Assembly: GCF_027943255.1 (NCBI RefSeq)
Contig: NC_072895.1
Span: forward strand, 37,794,001 to 37,858,000
Length of the DNA: 64,000 nucleotides
From: Anastrepha obliqua
Lineage: Eukaryota > Arthropoda > Insecta > Diptera > Tephritidae
Direction of reading: 5' to 3'
Shown here: positions 1 to 11,040 of the stretch, one piece after another
Numbering within the stretch: the first letter of the stretch is position 1
Layout of the letters: each line of letters starts with the position of its first letter
The notes under the pieces: generated by a model
Databases searched by the model: none
What the model saw: only the letters and a program-made list of their open reading frames with translations
Told to the model about the DNA's origin: nothing
Position numbers and translations under genes: made by a program

Positions 1-1034
1 CAAGTTGTATTTTAGTTTTAGATCGCTTTTTGTCATTCTATTAATATATTGCTTATGTTATATTAGTCCTTAGGCAGTAGTCAGTAAGAACATTTGCGTT
101 TTGGACTAAATTTAAATAAATAAATAAATGATTCGCGCATCACTGTAAATGTGTCATACAAGCGCAAGACACATAGCCACCATAGGTTGGAATATTACAG
201 TTTTTTACTGCAACTCTGAATCGATAAATATTTCAAAAATTCAAATTTTAGATCGTTGTAAATATCCTAAAAAATTTGATCAAATTCGAAAATTATTCGC
301 ACATACATATAAAAAATAAGAAACACGCATATGCATCTGCGTATATGTATGTACATATGTATGTATATGTATTATGTTATTATGAGTATAAATGCATAAG
401 GTGACTTATGGCCAAAGTGATACAGCTAAATTTCTACACAAACACACATTTTTTTATGCTTTTGTTTAATTTATCTATGTATGTATGTATGTCCATCTAT
501 TTATGCATTTCGGAAAAATAATTAGATTTTGTGTACGTGACCACAACAAGCACGAAAAATGCACACGTTTGATGCGCAAGCTCTAATGTACGAGTATCAT
601 AGTTATTGTTGGTCGCGACAAAGCGGTGCCAAACTTTTAATGCGCGGCAATTGATTTTAGGCAGAAGTCAACGAACGAATTGCCAAAATTGTCCAATTAA
701 GTCCCGCCACTTTTTACGAGTATTGAGGGTCATCTGCGCGAAAACAGAGTGTAAAATAACGCAAACATTGGCATAGCAACATTTCCAATGACTATTTACT
801 GACGGATTGATTATAGATGCGCCACTTCGGCTGCCAGATGCCTTCTTAATTTAGGTTATGTTTTTATATACTGTATATTATTTAGTGAATATTCGAAAAT
901 ATATTTTTTCATGCTTTAAATAAAAACATATTTCACTTCCGAGTGATATTTTGATTTTCCCAAAATAAAATTTTTTTTCCAGTAATCTCAATATTTGATT
1001 AAACAAATTATCTACACTCTTTTGGTTATTAGCC
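1..1034. other. Intron sequence of Gpo1, no feature recognised
   Basis: AT-rich sequence downstream of Gpo1 exon 4. It contains short ATGTATGTA microsatellite runs near 345-375 and 475-495. I see no exon or transposase trace. Confidence 0.5.
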
Positions 1035-1197
1035 ACAAGGTGGCGCAAAATTAATCACCTTATCCAAAGATTTATAATTTTGCAAATGGCCCCGTACTTC
1101 TTGTGACAAACAGACAAGCAATGGAGCGCGTGAAGTTTGCGGTAAAGATTTCCATTCAAACACCAACAATTGGATGATTAACTTGGTGCCACCTTGT
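1035..1197. mobile_element. Small MITE with 26-bp imperfect terminal inverted repeats
   Basis: The left end (ACAAGGTGGCGCAAAATTAA, from 1035) is matched by the reverse complement of the right end (ACAAGGTGGCACCAAGTTAA, ending 1197), and both continue with TCACC or TCATCC. The element is about 163 bp with no coding capacity. A clear target-site duplication is not visible. A decayed relative is at 10895. It lies in the Gpo1 intron. Confidence 0.7.
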
Positions 1198-1218
1198 ATT
1201 AATGTTTTTTGTACGTAC

Positions 1219-4200
1219 CATCATAGTACACTAAAGCGCCGCAAAGTTTATCTTTTTTTAGCATAGGAAATAGCTCCAACGCATCATTCTTTGTGAGATA
1301 GTATGAGCTTTTCACGTTTCTATCACCAGCAACGATATCATAACACTTGATACCTACCCAATAGTAGGGCACTTGCCACCACCTGAAAAAATGGTATTTT
1401 GTTAATTTTAGTAAAAGCCGTAAGGGTAACTAATATCATTTCAATTCAATAAATTCATTAATTTTGGACAATCAGTTCAATAAATATTGTGTAATACAAC
1501 AAAATCAGTTTTATATTCAAATTAATTAGCCAAACTTCAAGCCATACCAACTTTCAGACTTTCAATAAACATAAATGGATTAAATGCAGTAGCGGGTTGT
1601 TTATAGCTTAGTATATTTTCATGAAATTACATATGTACAAATATAATGGAAAATTGGATGGTCGGGTTATGTTTTATGCTGTGATAGAATTCCAGAATTC
1701 CACGAACTTATACATATGGAATGAGTTGAAAATTAACGTATCTAAGCAAAATGTTGATGATTACTGACTTTTTGTGTACTGAAATGTGTCACAGACATTA
1801 ATTTGCGCCCAAATTACGGCAAATAGCCGTTTTGGAGATTTCCATTTGCCCCCTTGCAGGTGCGATTTGACCGTAATATATTGGGTCGTTAACGATCGAT
1901 ATTATGCGAATATCCTAGGAATAATCTAAACTTGCAAAGCCTTAGGCGTGAAAATTTTCATACAACATAACTAATGCAATTTATAAAGACTGAAGTTGAT
2001 TATTTTCAATTTTTTTTTAATGGGCTCGTACATTTTTTTCCACAAGAAATTCATTTATATTTTAAAGAAAGTGCAATAAGCTGTCAGAAAAAAATTATTA
2101 AAAATCCAATCGATTATTAGACGCTTCAAACAGGCGATTTCTTTGGGGTGTTGTAATAAAAAACAGACAATTCCTCAATTATTCTATATTTATCATATAT
2201 ATTATTTTGTTCGAAAAAAATCCTCTCAATGGAGCGTAAACAGTCCAGATGCATTAGAACACAAAAAATCCATTTCTTGGACTAAACAAAATGACGAAGT
2301 GAGAAAGTAACACAAAATGGGCAGTTCCGGAACGACTGCGGGCGAGCAAAGCAACAGAAGGAATAATACGGAAATATTAATATATAATACAGACATTAAT
2401 AATACTACATACAATAACAGCTTCTCTGAGTTTGTTTGTTTTTTATCATCTCTTGTTTTACATGAAGCCTGTTCCAAAGGAATCTGCAAATTTAATAGAT
2501 AAGTTGCTGCGTGACGGTCAAAAAGGCGAGCCAAGATGCATCGAGAGAATGGTAGCTACTAAAACACTCAAGCTAAAAAGGCCATTGTACTCAAAGCTGT
2601 GGAAAATAAAATGGTAGATAGTCAAGGTAGGAAAGGAGAGAAGTAACAGGTAGAAAGAGAAAGATGGCATAGAGACCAAGCTAGTCCTGTCAGAATTTCA
2701 CAGATTATTTGGCAAATTTTTTCTCCAGTTTGAGAGAACAAATATTACTCATTCTCATGGCATCGGAGCCCTTGCCTAGTTTTGCTCTAGCAAAGACAGG
2801 ACACTCACAGAGAAAATGCTTAGTGCTATCCGGTTGAGCTAAAGAGAACCTCAGTAGCAAGCGAGAATGCTTCTCACACCCTGCTTGTATGACAACCAAT
2901 GGGAACAAAATAGTAAATATTTTTCTAAGAGCGAAATATATTCTTATTTTATTTTTATCAGTTAAACGGAAACTTGCTGAACATTTCTTTCTTTCCACTT
3001 CTTATAAACATTTATGACTGCGAAAATGTATTATTGACTTTTTCATAGCTTCAATATGAACAGGAATGAGCACCACTGATCCCTAGTGTGATATAGTCAA
3101 ATGTAAACACTGCAGGATCTTCATGCAGAATTCGGTAATATTACTATTCGATAACTGAGTAGACTTTCTAAACTCGAACGCACTCTTTTCTCTGTTCCTC
3201 GGTATCCTAACAAATTAGTTGATTTACTATAATTTCTTCAAAGCAAACTAAAACCAATAATTATGTATATACATACATATGTTAAAATAAACTAAATGTA
3301 ATACTTAATATATTATTTTAAAGATCTCGCAGAGGTTCACGGAACAAATAAGTTAATAAAATAAATGTCAAAACAAAACAGCTGATGCAATACCTAGTTG
3401 GTTTGCCACTTTATCAGGTTTGTCACCTCGGTAACTCGGTATTAGTTTATCCGATATACGGCACATTTTACAAAAACAAAATACGAACTCGATCTGAATA
3501 CTCTTAGTGCTTTCCAAACATGCATACGAGAATGAATATGCGAAATTACATTAGTGCACACGCATGTGTATGTAAGTATACTTGTACATGTTAAATTTAT
3601 TTGTTAAAATGATACATATGTAAGTATGGGTAGCATATAACCTAATATTACTTACTGATATACAGGCAACATTATTGGTAAAGGATGAGCAAGATGTGGT
3701 GCTGATTCAAGCATAGATGCTCGTTCTTGAAGCGCTTCTTTTACCATTCTATACTGTTCAAAGTCTAGCTAAAAATAAGATATTCGAAAGTTCTAGTTAA
3801 ATATTTATAAATTTAATGGAGTTTAGTACTAAATATTCATACACATTCGGATGGAAACTAAAAAAGCATTTTCAGGCGTTTCCAAAAACAAAATAACAAT
3901 GAATATAGAAGATAGCTTATAAAATAAAATACTTTTAAACACTTTGAGCTCTCATTAGCAAAAAATTATACTTGTTTATAGTATGCATATAGAAAAATTA
4001 TGTTTGGAATTTTTAATATTCCCAGAAAATATTTTGGTTGTTTCATATCAGTCTGATTACATTACCGATATTAGTAATTTTATTTTTTTTTTATTAGTAA
4101 GCCTCGATATAATATAATATATTTTGGAAGTTGTCAAGCTTTATCGTTAATGCATATCCATGAAATCAAAGTGGTAAGAAAAAACAAAAGGGTATTGAAA

Positions 4201-7070
4201 TGGAGGGGGAGTGGCTCATTGAAAATAAAGTGGTTGCATTATGAAAAATCTTATAAACGTGATATGACGTTTATTTCGAGTAACATTTTCAAAAATATGC
4301 CCAAATACAAAATAAATAATTATACTTTATGAAAATGTGAAAACAACAAATAGCAAGTCTTGTTTTTTTAGAGATAAATTTGCATATGTCCATATACATA
4401 TGTACATATGTACATATCGTTACGAACCAAGACTATTCGCGAACAGACTAACGACTGGCAACAATAGCGAGCGAATGAAATATCAAAAAACAAAAAATTA
4501 ATTCGCCGTGATGGCGACAGCAGATGGCGAGGTACAACAGGCCAGAAGATACGTGTTGCTACATCTAGAAATTACGGTAATTATTAAGAGGATTACGTAC
4601 ATGCAGAGGTGCATGCGCAAAGGGCATCCAGTCGTAAGTTAAAAGTGTAAGCGAGTAGACGAAATAGGAGGAGGAGCTCGGTCAAACACCCAAAAAGGGT
4701 GTACGCGCCAATTATATATATTTATTATATATATATAATACATGCAACAAGCTCAATGAAGCATTCCTTTACCTGTGCTTAGTATTATAAAAAATATGTA
4801 ACGATTTATGCCTCGTAAGATTATGAATCTAGCAGACAATTTGGTGGAAAAAAAATATTATTGCCATTGAACAAGCTTGGAACGAGATAATGCTGTACTA
4901 ATTGACCAAGTTGTATGATTCAGTACCAAGCAGACTATGTACATCTAAGTATTCAAGTATACATAAATTATTGTGTGCCATGCACTAAATATCAAGTAAA
5001 CTAAATAAAAAATGCTTTTATTTGCTTATAATCTTTTTTGAAATTTTTGTTAGTTTCGCTGTTAATAGTTTTTTTTTTATTCAAACGAAATATTCATTTC
5101 AAACGAAATGAAACGAACTCTCTGTTTTGCCATGGTACACTTATCACTAGCAAAAACCGTTAGAAGACATATCAGCTGAGTTTGCTTAAAAATTTTTGTG
5201 TTGCCCAAAACAATTACCATTTTGTAGAAAATTACCGAACTTCAGCGAGGTTCGGCCACACAAGTTCAGTTGATAACATTGGCCGAACATTTCTTAATTT
5301 ATATTCCTTCAGAAAAACTTCAAAGAAAGTATTCCGAATTCATATGATAGCGATCTAGTTTACCGTTATAATGTTGAAAAAAGTATATTTCATTAAATAA
5401 TGAATTATATATGTACATATCTGGTCCATCGAGTGCGGCTGGTGGTAATTGTTCAGTGATGTAGGTCGACTCTATACTAGGGGTGGGATTATTTTCGAAT
5501 AATATTCGAATAAACATTATTCGAATAAAACGAATAATATATTACTATTCGTTTCAAATAATTCGAATAGTTCATTATTCGAATACCTTACTATTCGAAT
5601 ACCTCACTATATATGTATTCATTTACATCAGGGAGAAAATGCTTTTAAAAATATAAAAATTACATTGGCTCTTCTCATAGTGCATGCACTTGTACATAAA
5701 CCGATTAGTAGTCCGCTAATCTAAATAAATATTTACCAAAAATGTTCGAATAGTGAAGTATTCGAATAGTGATGTATTCGAATAGTAAGGTATTCGAATA
5801 GTAAGGTATTCGAATAGTAAGGTATTCGAATAGTAAGGTATTCGAATAGTGAGGTATTCGAATAGTGAGGTATTCGAATAGCATTATTCGAATAAACGAA
5901 TAAAAAATTCGAATAAATATTATTCGAATTACGAATACCTCTCGAATAAAAGATTTTATTATTCGAATAGTCCCACCCCTACTCGATACCGATCGACAGT
6001 ACTATGCAATAGTTAATTCAACTCTGCATTAAATTTCAATTTTTATCTGGGCATGTATGTACATACATACATACATTCTACTTTTAAGCTAGAGTGGTCG
6101 AGCATATAAACATTTGCATACATACTACCTACCCTACAAGACACTGCTGAGCACTTTAATGACACTGAGGAATTTATGATGGCAACAATGAGCAGTTGTT
6201 TAAATTTCTTAATTTTAGATATAAATAAAAATTATTAGTTGAATTGCCTGTTTGGAGAAATGTAGATATATTTTTCGCTTGGATTGCGGTATCAAGAATA
6301 TACTTATACACATGTATATGTACATAAGATCACAAAGGGAAAATAAGTACTGTTTTTTCCGAGGCTAAAACAAAAATTATTGGTTTGCTAAGTATTTTTG
6401 CAATGACTTATAATGATAATATAAGCACCTATTTGATACTCAGCCGCCTTTCAGGGTATATTCATTGAAATACGCACATATGAATATATTCAAAAGGTAA
6501 TTTGATTATACTTGTACTTGTAATTTGATTATACTTGTACTTGTAATATGTACATATGTATTTTTATACAATGAACGTGTTTTCTAATTAATTTTTTTTT
6601 TTAACAATCGATTCTTACCCCAAGTATAGCCTTTTGCAAATAACGAACACCTCCATGAATAAGTTTCGTAGACCGAGAAGAAGTTCCGCTAGCAAAGTCG
6701 TCCGCTTCCACCAGAGCGGTTTTCAAACCTCTGGTAACAGCGTCCAGTGCACAACCAGCCCCTGTTGCACCTCCACCAATAATTAAAACATCGTATTCTT
6801 CACCGCTTTGAATACTCTTCATTTGCTCAGAGCGTGGAGGTAGAGTACGCTTTCTCTTCGGCGCCCGTACAGTATCATTATGAACCTTTGATATAGAAAC
6901 AAATAAAATATGTAACTTAGTAAAATGTTTTATGTTCAACTCGTATGTTTATTACATTTTCTTACCACATATGGAGAGTTCTTTCTGTCTGTACAAACCC
7001 AAGTGGCAGCAAGTGAGCCCACACAAGCACTCAAGGCAGTCACACCGAATTTATAAAAGCGTGATGTCAT
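1219..7070 (-). CDS. Gpo1: Mitochondrial FAD-dependent glycerol-3-phosphate dehydrogenase, 5' part (four coding exons)
   Basis: This enzyme oxidises glycerol-3-phosphate to dihydroxyacetone phosphate at the outer face of the inner mitochondrial membrane and feeds electrons to ubiquinone; it is the mitochondrial arm of the glycerophosphate shuttle. Exons read on the minus strand are 7070-6966, 6885-6619, 3768-3656 and 1382-1219, with phases 0, 0, 2 and 1 that join without a stop (about 216 residues). Residues 1-35 are a short hydrophobic N-terminus. The dinucleotide-binding motif GGGATGAG is at residues 72-79, followed by [15 protein letters not shown]. Exon 3 continues [13 protein letters not shown] and exon 4 begins [11 protein letters not shown], all typical of the fly enzyme. 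An acceptor just upstream (exon from 7084) puts a 5'-UTR intron before the ATG at 7070. Exon 4 ends at donor GTACGT; no later exon is seen in 1-1218, so the C-terminal two thirds, including the EF-hand region, lie outside the window. Recognition is by family similarity and is strong. Confidence 0.93.
2708..2860 (-). pseudogene. LINE C-terminal remnant (zinc-knuckle-like tail after RNase H)
   Basis: The minus-strand frame contains [19 protein letters not shown], followed by [14 protein letters not shown]. This is the Cys/His-containing tail seen after the RNase H domain in I/LOA/Jockey-type non-LTR elements (compare 57740-57860). The frame upstream (2861-2998) is not recognisable. It is a short dead fragment in a Gpo1 intron. 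Confidence 0.5.
2861..3655. other. Gpo1 intron sequence, nothing recognised
   Basis: AT-rich intron between the LINE remnant and Gpo1 exon 3. Short TATG microsatellites occur near 3265 and 3545-3630. Confidence 0.4.
4658..4718 (+). repeat. 3' end of the tRNA-derived SINE family
   Basis: The segment carries GGAGGAGGAGCTCGGTCAAA and then GTGTACGCGCCAATTAT, the same 3' terminus as the fuller SINE copies at 18241 and 28666. It ends in a TATATA tract. The tRNA-like head is missing. Confidence 0.65.
5478..5981. mobile_element. hAT-type MITE with 8-bp target duplication
   Basis: The left terminus TAGGGGTGGGATTATT is mirrored on the right by the reverse complement of TAGGGGTGGGACTATT. The flanks are CTCTATAC (5470-5477) and CTCGATAC (5982-5989), an 8-bp target-site duplication with one mismatch, as expected for hAT elements. 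There is no transposase frame. The interior is made almost entirely of TTCGAA-centred repeats in both orientations, so a single strand could fold into a long hairpin. It lies in the Gpo1 intron between exons 2 and 3. Confidence 0.82.
5745..5882. repeat. 16-bp TTCGAA minisatellite inside the hAT MITE
   Basis: About nine head-to-tail copies of GTATTCGAATAGTAAG, with TGAG and TGATG variants at the 3' end of the unit. Each contains the palindrome ATTCGAAT. Two inverted units (ATTCGAATACCTTACT and a variant) lie near 5577-5611, the opposite arm of the hairpin. Confidence 0.85.
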
Positions 7071-7670
7071 TTTTCCGGCAACTCCTGTAAAATAATAAAA
7101 ACTTGCACTTACTATAGTTAAAAAAGTGTTGTTGGTGTTATGGAATTTATCTAAACATTATATACATGTGTATTGCAAAGGCTGCAGACAGAGTCAACTA
7201 AACTTAATTTATCTCTAAAAATGTGTGTTCACATTATGTTGATTTTTATCAAGCAACATTGCTCATGCGCATGTAGAAAACTTGGATACACAAACGCCAT
7301 AAAGCATAAAGCAATTCACTGATAGATGTCTCCAGTTTTGAATAGTGTGTACGCAATCCCACAACAACGACTTGGCAGCATTGGTGTACTGCGAAAATTT
7401 AAACTTAAAACTTTTAATTCGAAAAACCAATACAAATTTTAAGATTTTCAGTATATTATGAATAGGGTATCAACAAAGGTGAAGCCATAAAGATGACTTC
7501 GGTAGAGTAACAAAAATATTTACATTGTATGTCTACTGTTTTTGCAATGCCGAAACTTTAATGAGAATGTAAACAAACAAACAAGGCAGTAACAAAGAAG
7601 CAGGGGCTTTTGCATTCCAACCAGCAAGTCGCAAGGAAATAAATAAATCAATGTCCTTTTCACGAAAATC

Positions 7671-7815
7671 GGTTCCAAGTTACCGGAACGACCCGGATTT
7701 GTAACCGGCCAAGGACTGGCACTCCAGCACCATTCCCCAAACATTTATGGGATATGTTATAAACATTACAGCGTCATACAATGTCATAAACATATAAACG
7801 TTACAACAACAACGC
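7671..7815 (+). repeat. Dispersed retroposon-like repeat, copy 1 (ends in ACAACAACAAC)
   Basis: The segment begins near TTACCGGAACGACCCGGATT and continues with GGCCAAGGACTGGCACTCCA and a CATTCCCCA block, ending in TACAACAACAAC. Copies at 22293 (plus) and 36714 (minus) share the same order of blocks. The CAA-rich 3' tail suggests a retroposed SINE or LINE 3' end. The short overlapping minus-strand frames here are shadows of the repeat. Confidence 0.65.
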
Positions 7816-7966
7816 AACAACAAAATAAATAAATAAATCAGCTGATGTACCGAAGTCACCTTGCGTGGATTTGGCTTTGGTATAATTAGAAGGTGGCATA
7901 AGAAGAGCAATACAGACTATTTAACACTGCCTTAGTGGTTTCTCTTGTTTTGTTTTTTTATAGATA

Positions 7967-8233
7967 ATGGAGCAAAAGTTCACACAAATGTTTCGCTTTT
8001 TAAGTAAGAATAGCATAATAATTTTAATTTTATCAAATATAATATTTTTACGGATAATGTCAAACAATTTTAAACTTCAAATAGCCTGTTATTTCTCGTT
8101 GCGGCTTACTTATGGCGTGTAAGTTGAACATTGAGCTTTGATATATTAAGACACTTATAATAGAATTGTATGGCAAAAATTGTCAGGATTTTTTACTTTC
8201 CCCAAAAAAGATGAAAAAAGTTCCATCTATTGA
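7967..8233 (+). CDS. Candidate three-exon small gene (46 residues), function unknown
   Basis: Speculative. The exons are 7967-8003, 8085-8118 and 8164-8233. The donors (GTAAGA, GTAAGT) and acceptors (AATAG, AATAG) fit, and phases 1 and 2 join without a stop. The product begins MEQKFTQMFRFLTCYF and ends FFTFPKKDEKSSIY. The middle (residues 13-36) is hydrophobic to amphipathic and the N-terminus is basic, so a small membrane or mitochondrial protein is conceivable. Intron 2 is only 45 nt. I do not recognise the family. It lies upstream of, and divergent from, Gpo1, and an AATAAA occurs near 8418. It could equally be chance splice-like motifs in AT-rich DNA. Confidence 0.25.
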
Positions 8234-8397
8234 GGAACTTATTGTAGACAGACCTTCACGGTTTCAGTGCATTATTCAGCTGTAAGTTATGTTGGCTTAA
8301 CAAAGCTCTGAAGGCGTCAATACCTAAAACGTTGGATATATAAATTCAGCTTATATTGTATTCCATAACAATCTGAAAAATTTTGATTTCGTTTTCT

Positions 8398-8465
8398 CCA
8401 CTTAAATATTTATTTAAATAAAAAATTAAATACTTATTTAAATAAAAAATTAAATATTTATTTAC
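8398..8465. repeat. Short AT-rich tandem repeat
   Basis: About two and a half copies of a ~26-bp unit containing TTATTTAAATAAAAAATTAAAT. Confidence 0.7.
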
Positions 8466-8699
8466 AAAAGCCTGTTGTTCAAAAGTAAACATTCTCTTAA
8501 AATACTAAAATGTAAAGAAAGCGTGACCGGCAAAATTCAAACTTAGAGTTTCGTTATAAGAAAATGTGAATGCTGATATATAGATGTATCCCTTTGCAAT
8601 GAGCTTTGGACAACTTATAAGTTCTGTGAGAAATTTAGAAGGAGTACTTTGTTTTTACAAAATTAGTTCCGCGTATGAAAGACGATTTGAAGAAGTGCT

Positions 8700-9300
8700 C
8701 CCATGTACACACCCAAAAAAAGGTCCGAAAATGTCACGGGCATCTGCAGCAAAATATTTGAAGAAGTCTAAAATATTCATAAATAAATAGGTGCAACGAT
8801 AAAGATATTAAAAACGGTGACAACTTCCCCGGACGAGGTCAAAATATGTATCCAAAGCAAGATCAGAAGATCGCTGATTTGTTTGTGACAAAGCCGAACT
8901 TATAGTTGCGTGAAGCTGAAGCAGTTTTAAGGAAAAGTGGTGCTAATGTATCCAAAGACACGATCCGAAGACATTTACGTGCAGAAGACCTCAAATTCCG
9001 GAGCGCATTGAAAAACCACTGCTGTCATTATTATTATCATACATTTAAAAAATATAATACTTGCATGGGCTAAGGCAAATTCAGAACTGAATTGGGAAAA
9101 TGTAATGTTCATGGATGGATCCTCTTTTTGGGCGAATATTTGCATAAGCTGGTCCTGGGGTACTGCTGATAATCGGTAGCTTAAACGGACTATTAAGCAT
9201 CCAGTGAAGGTTCATGCTTGGGGCTGCTTCTCCGAAAAAGGATTTTGTCGTTTATTTAGATGTACCGCCAATTTGAATGCAGTTTGATAAATAAAATTTA
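8700..9300 (+). pseudogene. Tc1-like transposase pseudogene
   Basis: Broken plus-strand frames give, in order, MSRASAAKYLKKSKIF (first helix-turn-helix), GRGQNMYPKQDQKIADLF, REAEAVLRKSGANVSKDTIR (second HTH), then after frame changes AWAKANSELNWENVMFMDG (first catalytic Asp region) and KHPVKVHAWGCFSEKGF. This is the order of a Tc1/mariner transposase. Multiple stops and frameshifts make it dead. No clear terminal repeats were found. Confidence 0.8.
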
Positions 9301-9474
9301 CCAAAAAGCATTATTACCGTCAGTTGCGAAGATATTCGGAAGAACTAATCAACCTTAGATTTTACGAGAAGACAACGATTTTAAGCATCGAAGTGGAAGG
9401 TGTATAGAGTGGAAACAGCAAAATGGGATTGAAATGTTCAATGGGCCTTTACAGTCGCCTGATGCTAAACCTAG

Positions 9475-10140
9475 ACAATGGAGCATTAGATGACTGGAAA
9501 TGAATTTCAACAATTCTCAATTCTTTGTTTTCTCGACTCAAAGACAAAACGATAGAACTATATATAAATTTATTCCCTCAAAAGCTTCAATGACTGGCGG
9601 CAGGAATTTTATACATAGTTCTAATTCTTCATCAAACGAAGCCCATCTCGAAGAACACAGCTTCCGTAAATCTTTTCCCATCATTTAAATTTCTTCATTC
9701 AAAACGTTTTGACCTTTCTTCTTGATTGGTGGGATAACGCTTACGCGAATTTGGCCGAGTTTAACAAAGCGCGCCATTCGTTTCTCTGTCATGCTAACCG
9801 GCGCCAGTTGGACACACCAAGTGAAGGCAAGTCCTATAGGAGCCCTTTCTCTATCTCTGCTACCACCAGTTGGTACCGCATCGTATACTTTTAGAGCCGG
9901 AGTGTTTGTAACAACTCAATGGCATGACCCAGACAACGAAACCGCTGAATATTTATTCGCTGCGCTATGTCTCTGTCGTCGTAAAGCTCATACAGTTCAT
10001 TGTTCCATCGCCTGTGATACTCGCCATCGCTAACGGGCAAAGGTCCAAAAATCTTCCGCAGAATCTTTCTCTCAAACACCCCAAGGGACGCAATAGCTAA
10101 ACAAAAACTCAAAGGAACACAAATATGGGCGCTCAAAAAG
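9475..10140 (-). mobile_element. Non-LTR retrotransposon 3' end, copy 1
   Basis: The minus-strand frame 10136-9891 reads GVFERKILRKIFGPLPVSDG, then WNNELYELYDDRDIAQ and INIQRFRCLGHAIEL. This is the well-known segment just after the reverse-transcriptase thumb in endonuclease/RT LINEs of the RTE/Jockey-like type. It continues in broken frames with SNWRRLA and NEWRALLNSAKFA, and then a 3' UTR down to 9475. A second copy starting at the same 3' base (AGACAATGGAGCA) is at 12097, so 9475 is probably the true 3' end. It is truncated at its 5' side and degenerate. Confidence 0.8.
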
Positions 10141-10293
10141 TTATCAAGGCGAATTCGGCTGATTTGAAGCCGATCACCACAAAATATGACTCCAAAATTG
10201 AAGCCATTATAGCTAAAGTTGTCGGCTATACATTTTATTGAATATATTGTGTGTAATAAGTATCATAAGCCCATACAATGCAGTTTGTTATAA

Positions 10294-10643
10294 AAGGTTT
10301 TTCAGTAAGAGCGCTTCAACTTTTGAACTTTTTTGAATAAAACACAAACGGTTTGACTTTTTGACTCGGCCAATATTGGCTCTGAGCTCACAAATCGTCG
10401 CCGGCTTGTTACTGTAGACCAAATGGACCGTAAAATGGCCGTAATGCTCTTAAAGTAGCAGCAACAGAACGATTATTTTCATAAAAAATTTGCACGATTT
10501 GCAATCGTTGCTCAAGTGTGTAGCGTTCTATGATGAAATGTATACTAATGAAGTTTACAAATGACAAGCGAAAAATAAAAAATATTGCGTCGTTCGCCCT
10601 CCCTATCGGAAAAAAGTTGAAGCGCACCTATTGAATAACCCTA
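10294..10643 (-). mobile_element. Tc1/mariner-superfamily deletion derivative with ~28-bp TIRs
   Basis: The left end (AGGTTTTTCAGTAAGAGCGC then TTCAACTTTT) pairs with the reverse complement of the right end (GGGTTATTCAATAGGTGCGC then TTCAACTTTT). TA dinucleotides flank both ends. Inside, a minus-strand frame reads IERYTLEQRLQIVQIFYENN, then RSVAATLRALRPFYG, which resembles the N-terminal DNA-binding start of insect mariner-like (DUF4817-type) transposases. No catalytic domain is present, so it is an internally deleted copy. Confidence 0.72.
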
Positions 10644-10894
10644 TATTTGAATTGATAAAATAGTTTCTAGGTTATGGCGGTCACTCTTTATTAGACAGAC
10701 TGTAACTGCAAAAAAGGGGCTATTATTGTAGATTTAGTTGAAAAGCAGAAGTTTCATCACGAATCGTATTCAAATATGGGATCGGAAAAATGTACGTTTG
10801 TCAAAAACGTAAAATAAGCAATACCTATTATGTAATATTTATTATCATATTATAAAATTTATGTATTATATTAAATCATTAAATCTAACAAAAT

Positions 10895-11035
10895 ACAAGA
10901 TAGCGCAAAATTAGTCATCCAATTTTGTTTTTGAATAACTTTTTTATTAAATAAATAATATAAATTATGTTGAGTGATGGAAATATTTATTTAGACCTTT
11001 ACTCTCTCCCTTGCTTGTCTGTTTGTATACTGAGG
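10895..11035. repeat. Decayed relative of the 1035-1197 MITE
   Basis: The terminus ACAAGATAGCGCAAAATTAG followed by TCATCCAATT matches the end of the element at 1035-1197. Both also share CTTGCTTGTCTGTTTGT (here near 11010-11030; on the opposite strand near 1107-1124). The far terminus is not recognisable. Confidence 0.5.
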
Positions 11036-11040
11036 CTGTC

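Noticed and set aside
2226..2534. 102-codon minus frame and overlapping plus frames
   Set aside because: No family motif and hydrophobic low-complexity translation; three frames overlap on both strands, as expected by chance.
5745..5882. Regular 16-bp repeats looking like a CRISPR-type array
   Set aside because: There are no unique spacers, units are contiguous and palindromic, and the array sits inside a hAT MITE in an animal genome.
9722..10033. 103-codon plus frame
   Set aside because: It is antisense to the LINE tail on the minus strand.
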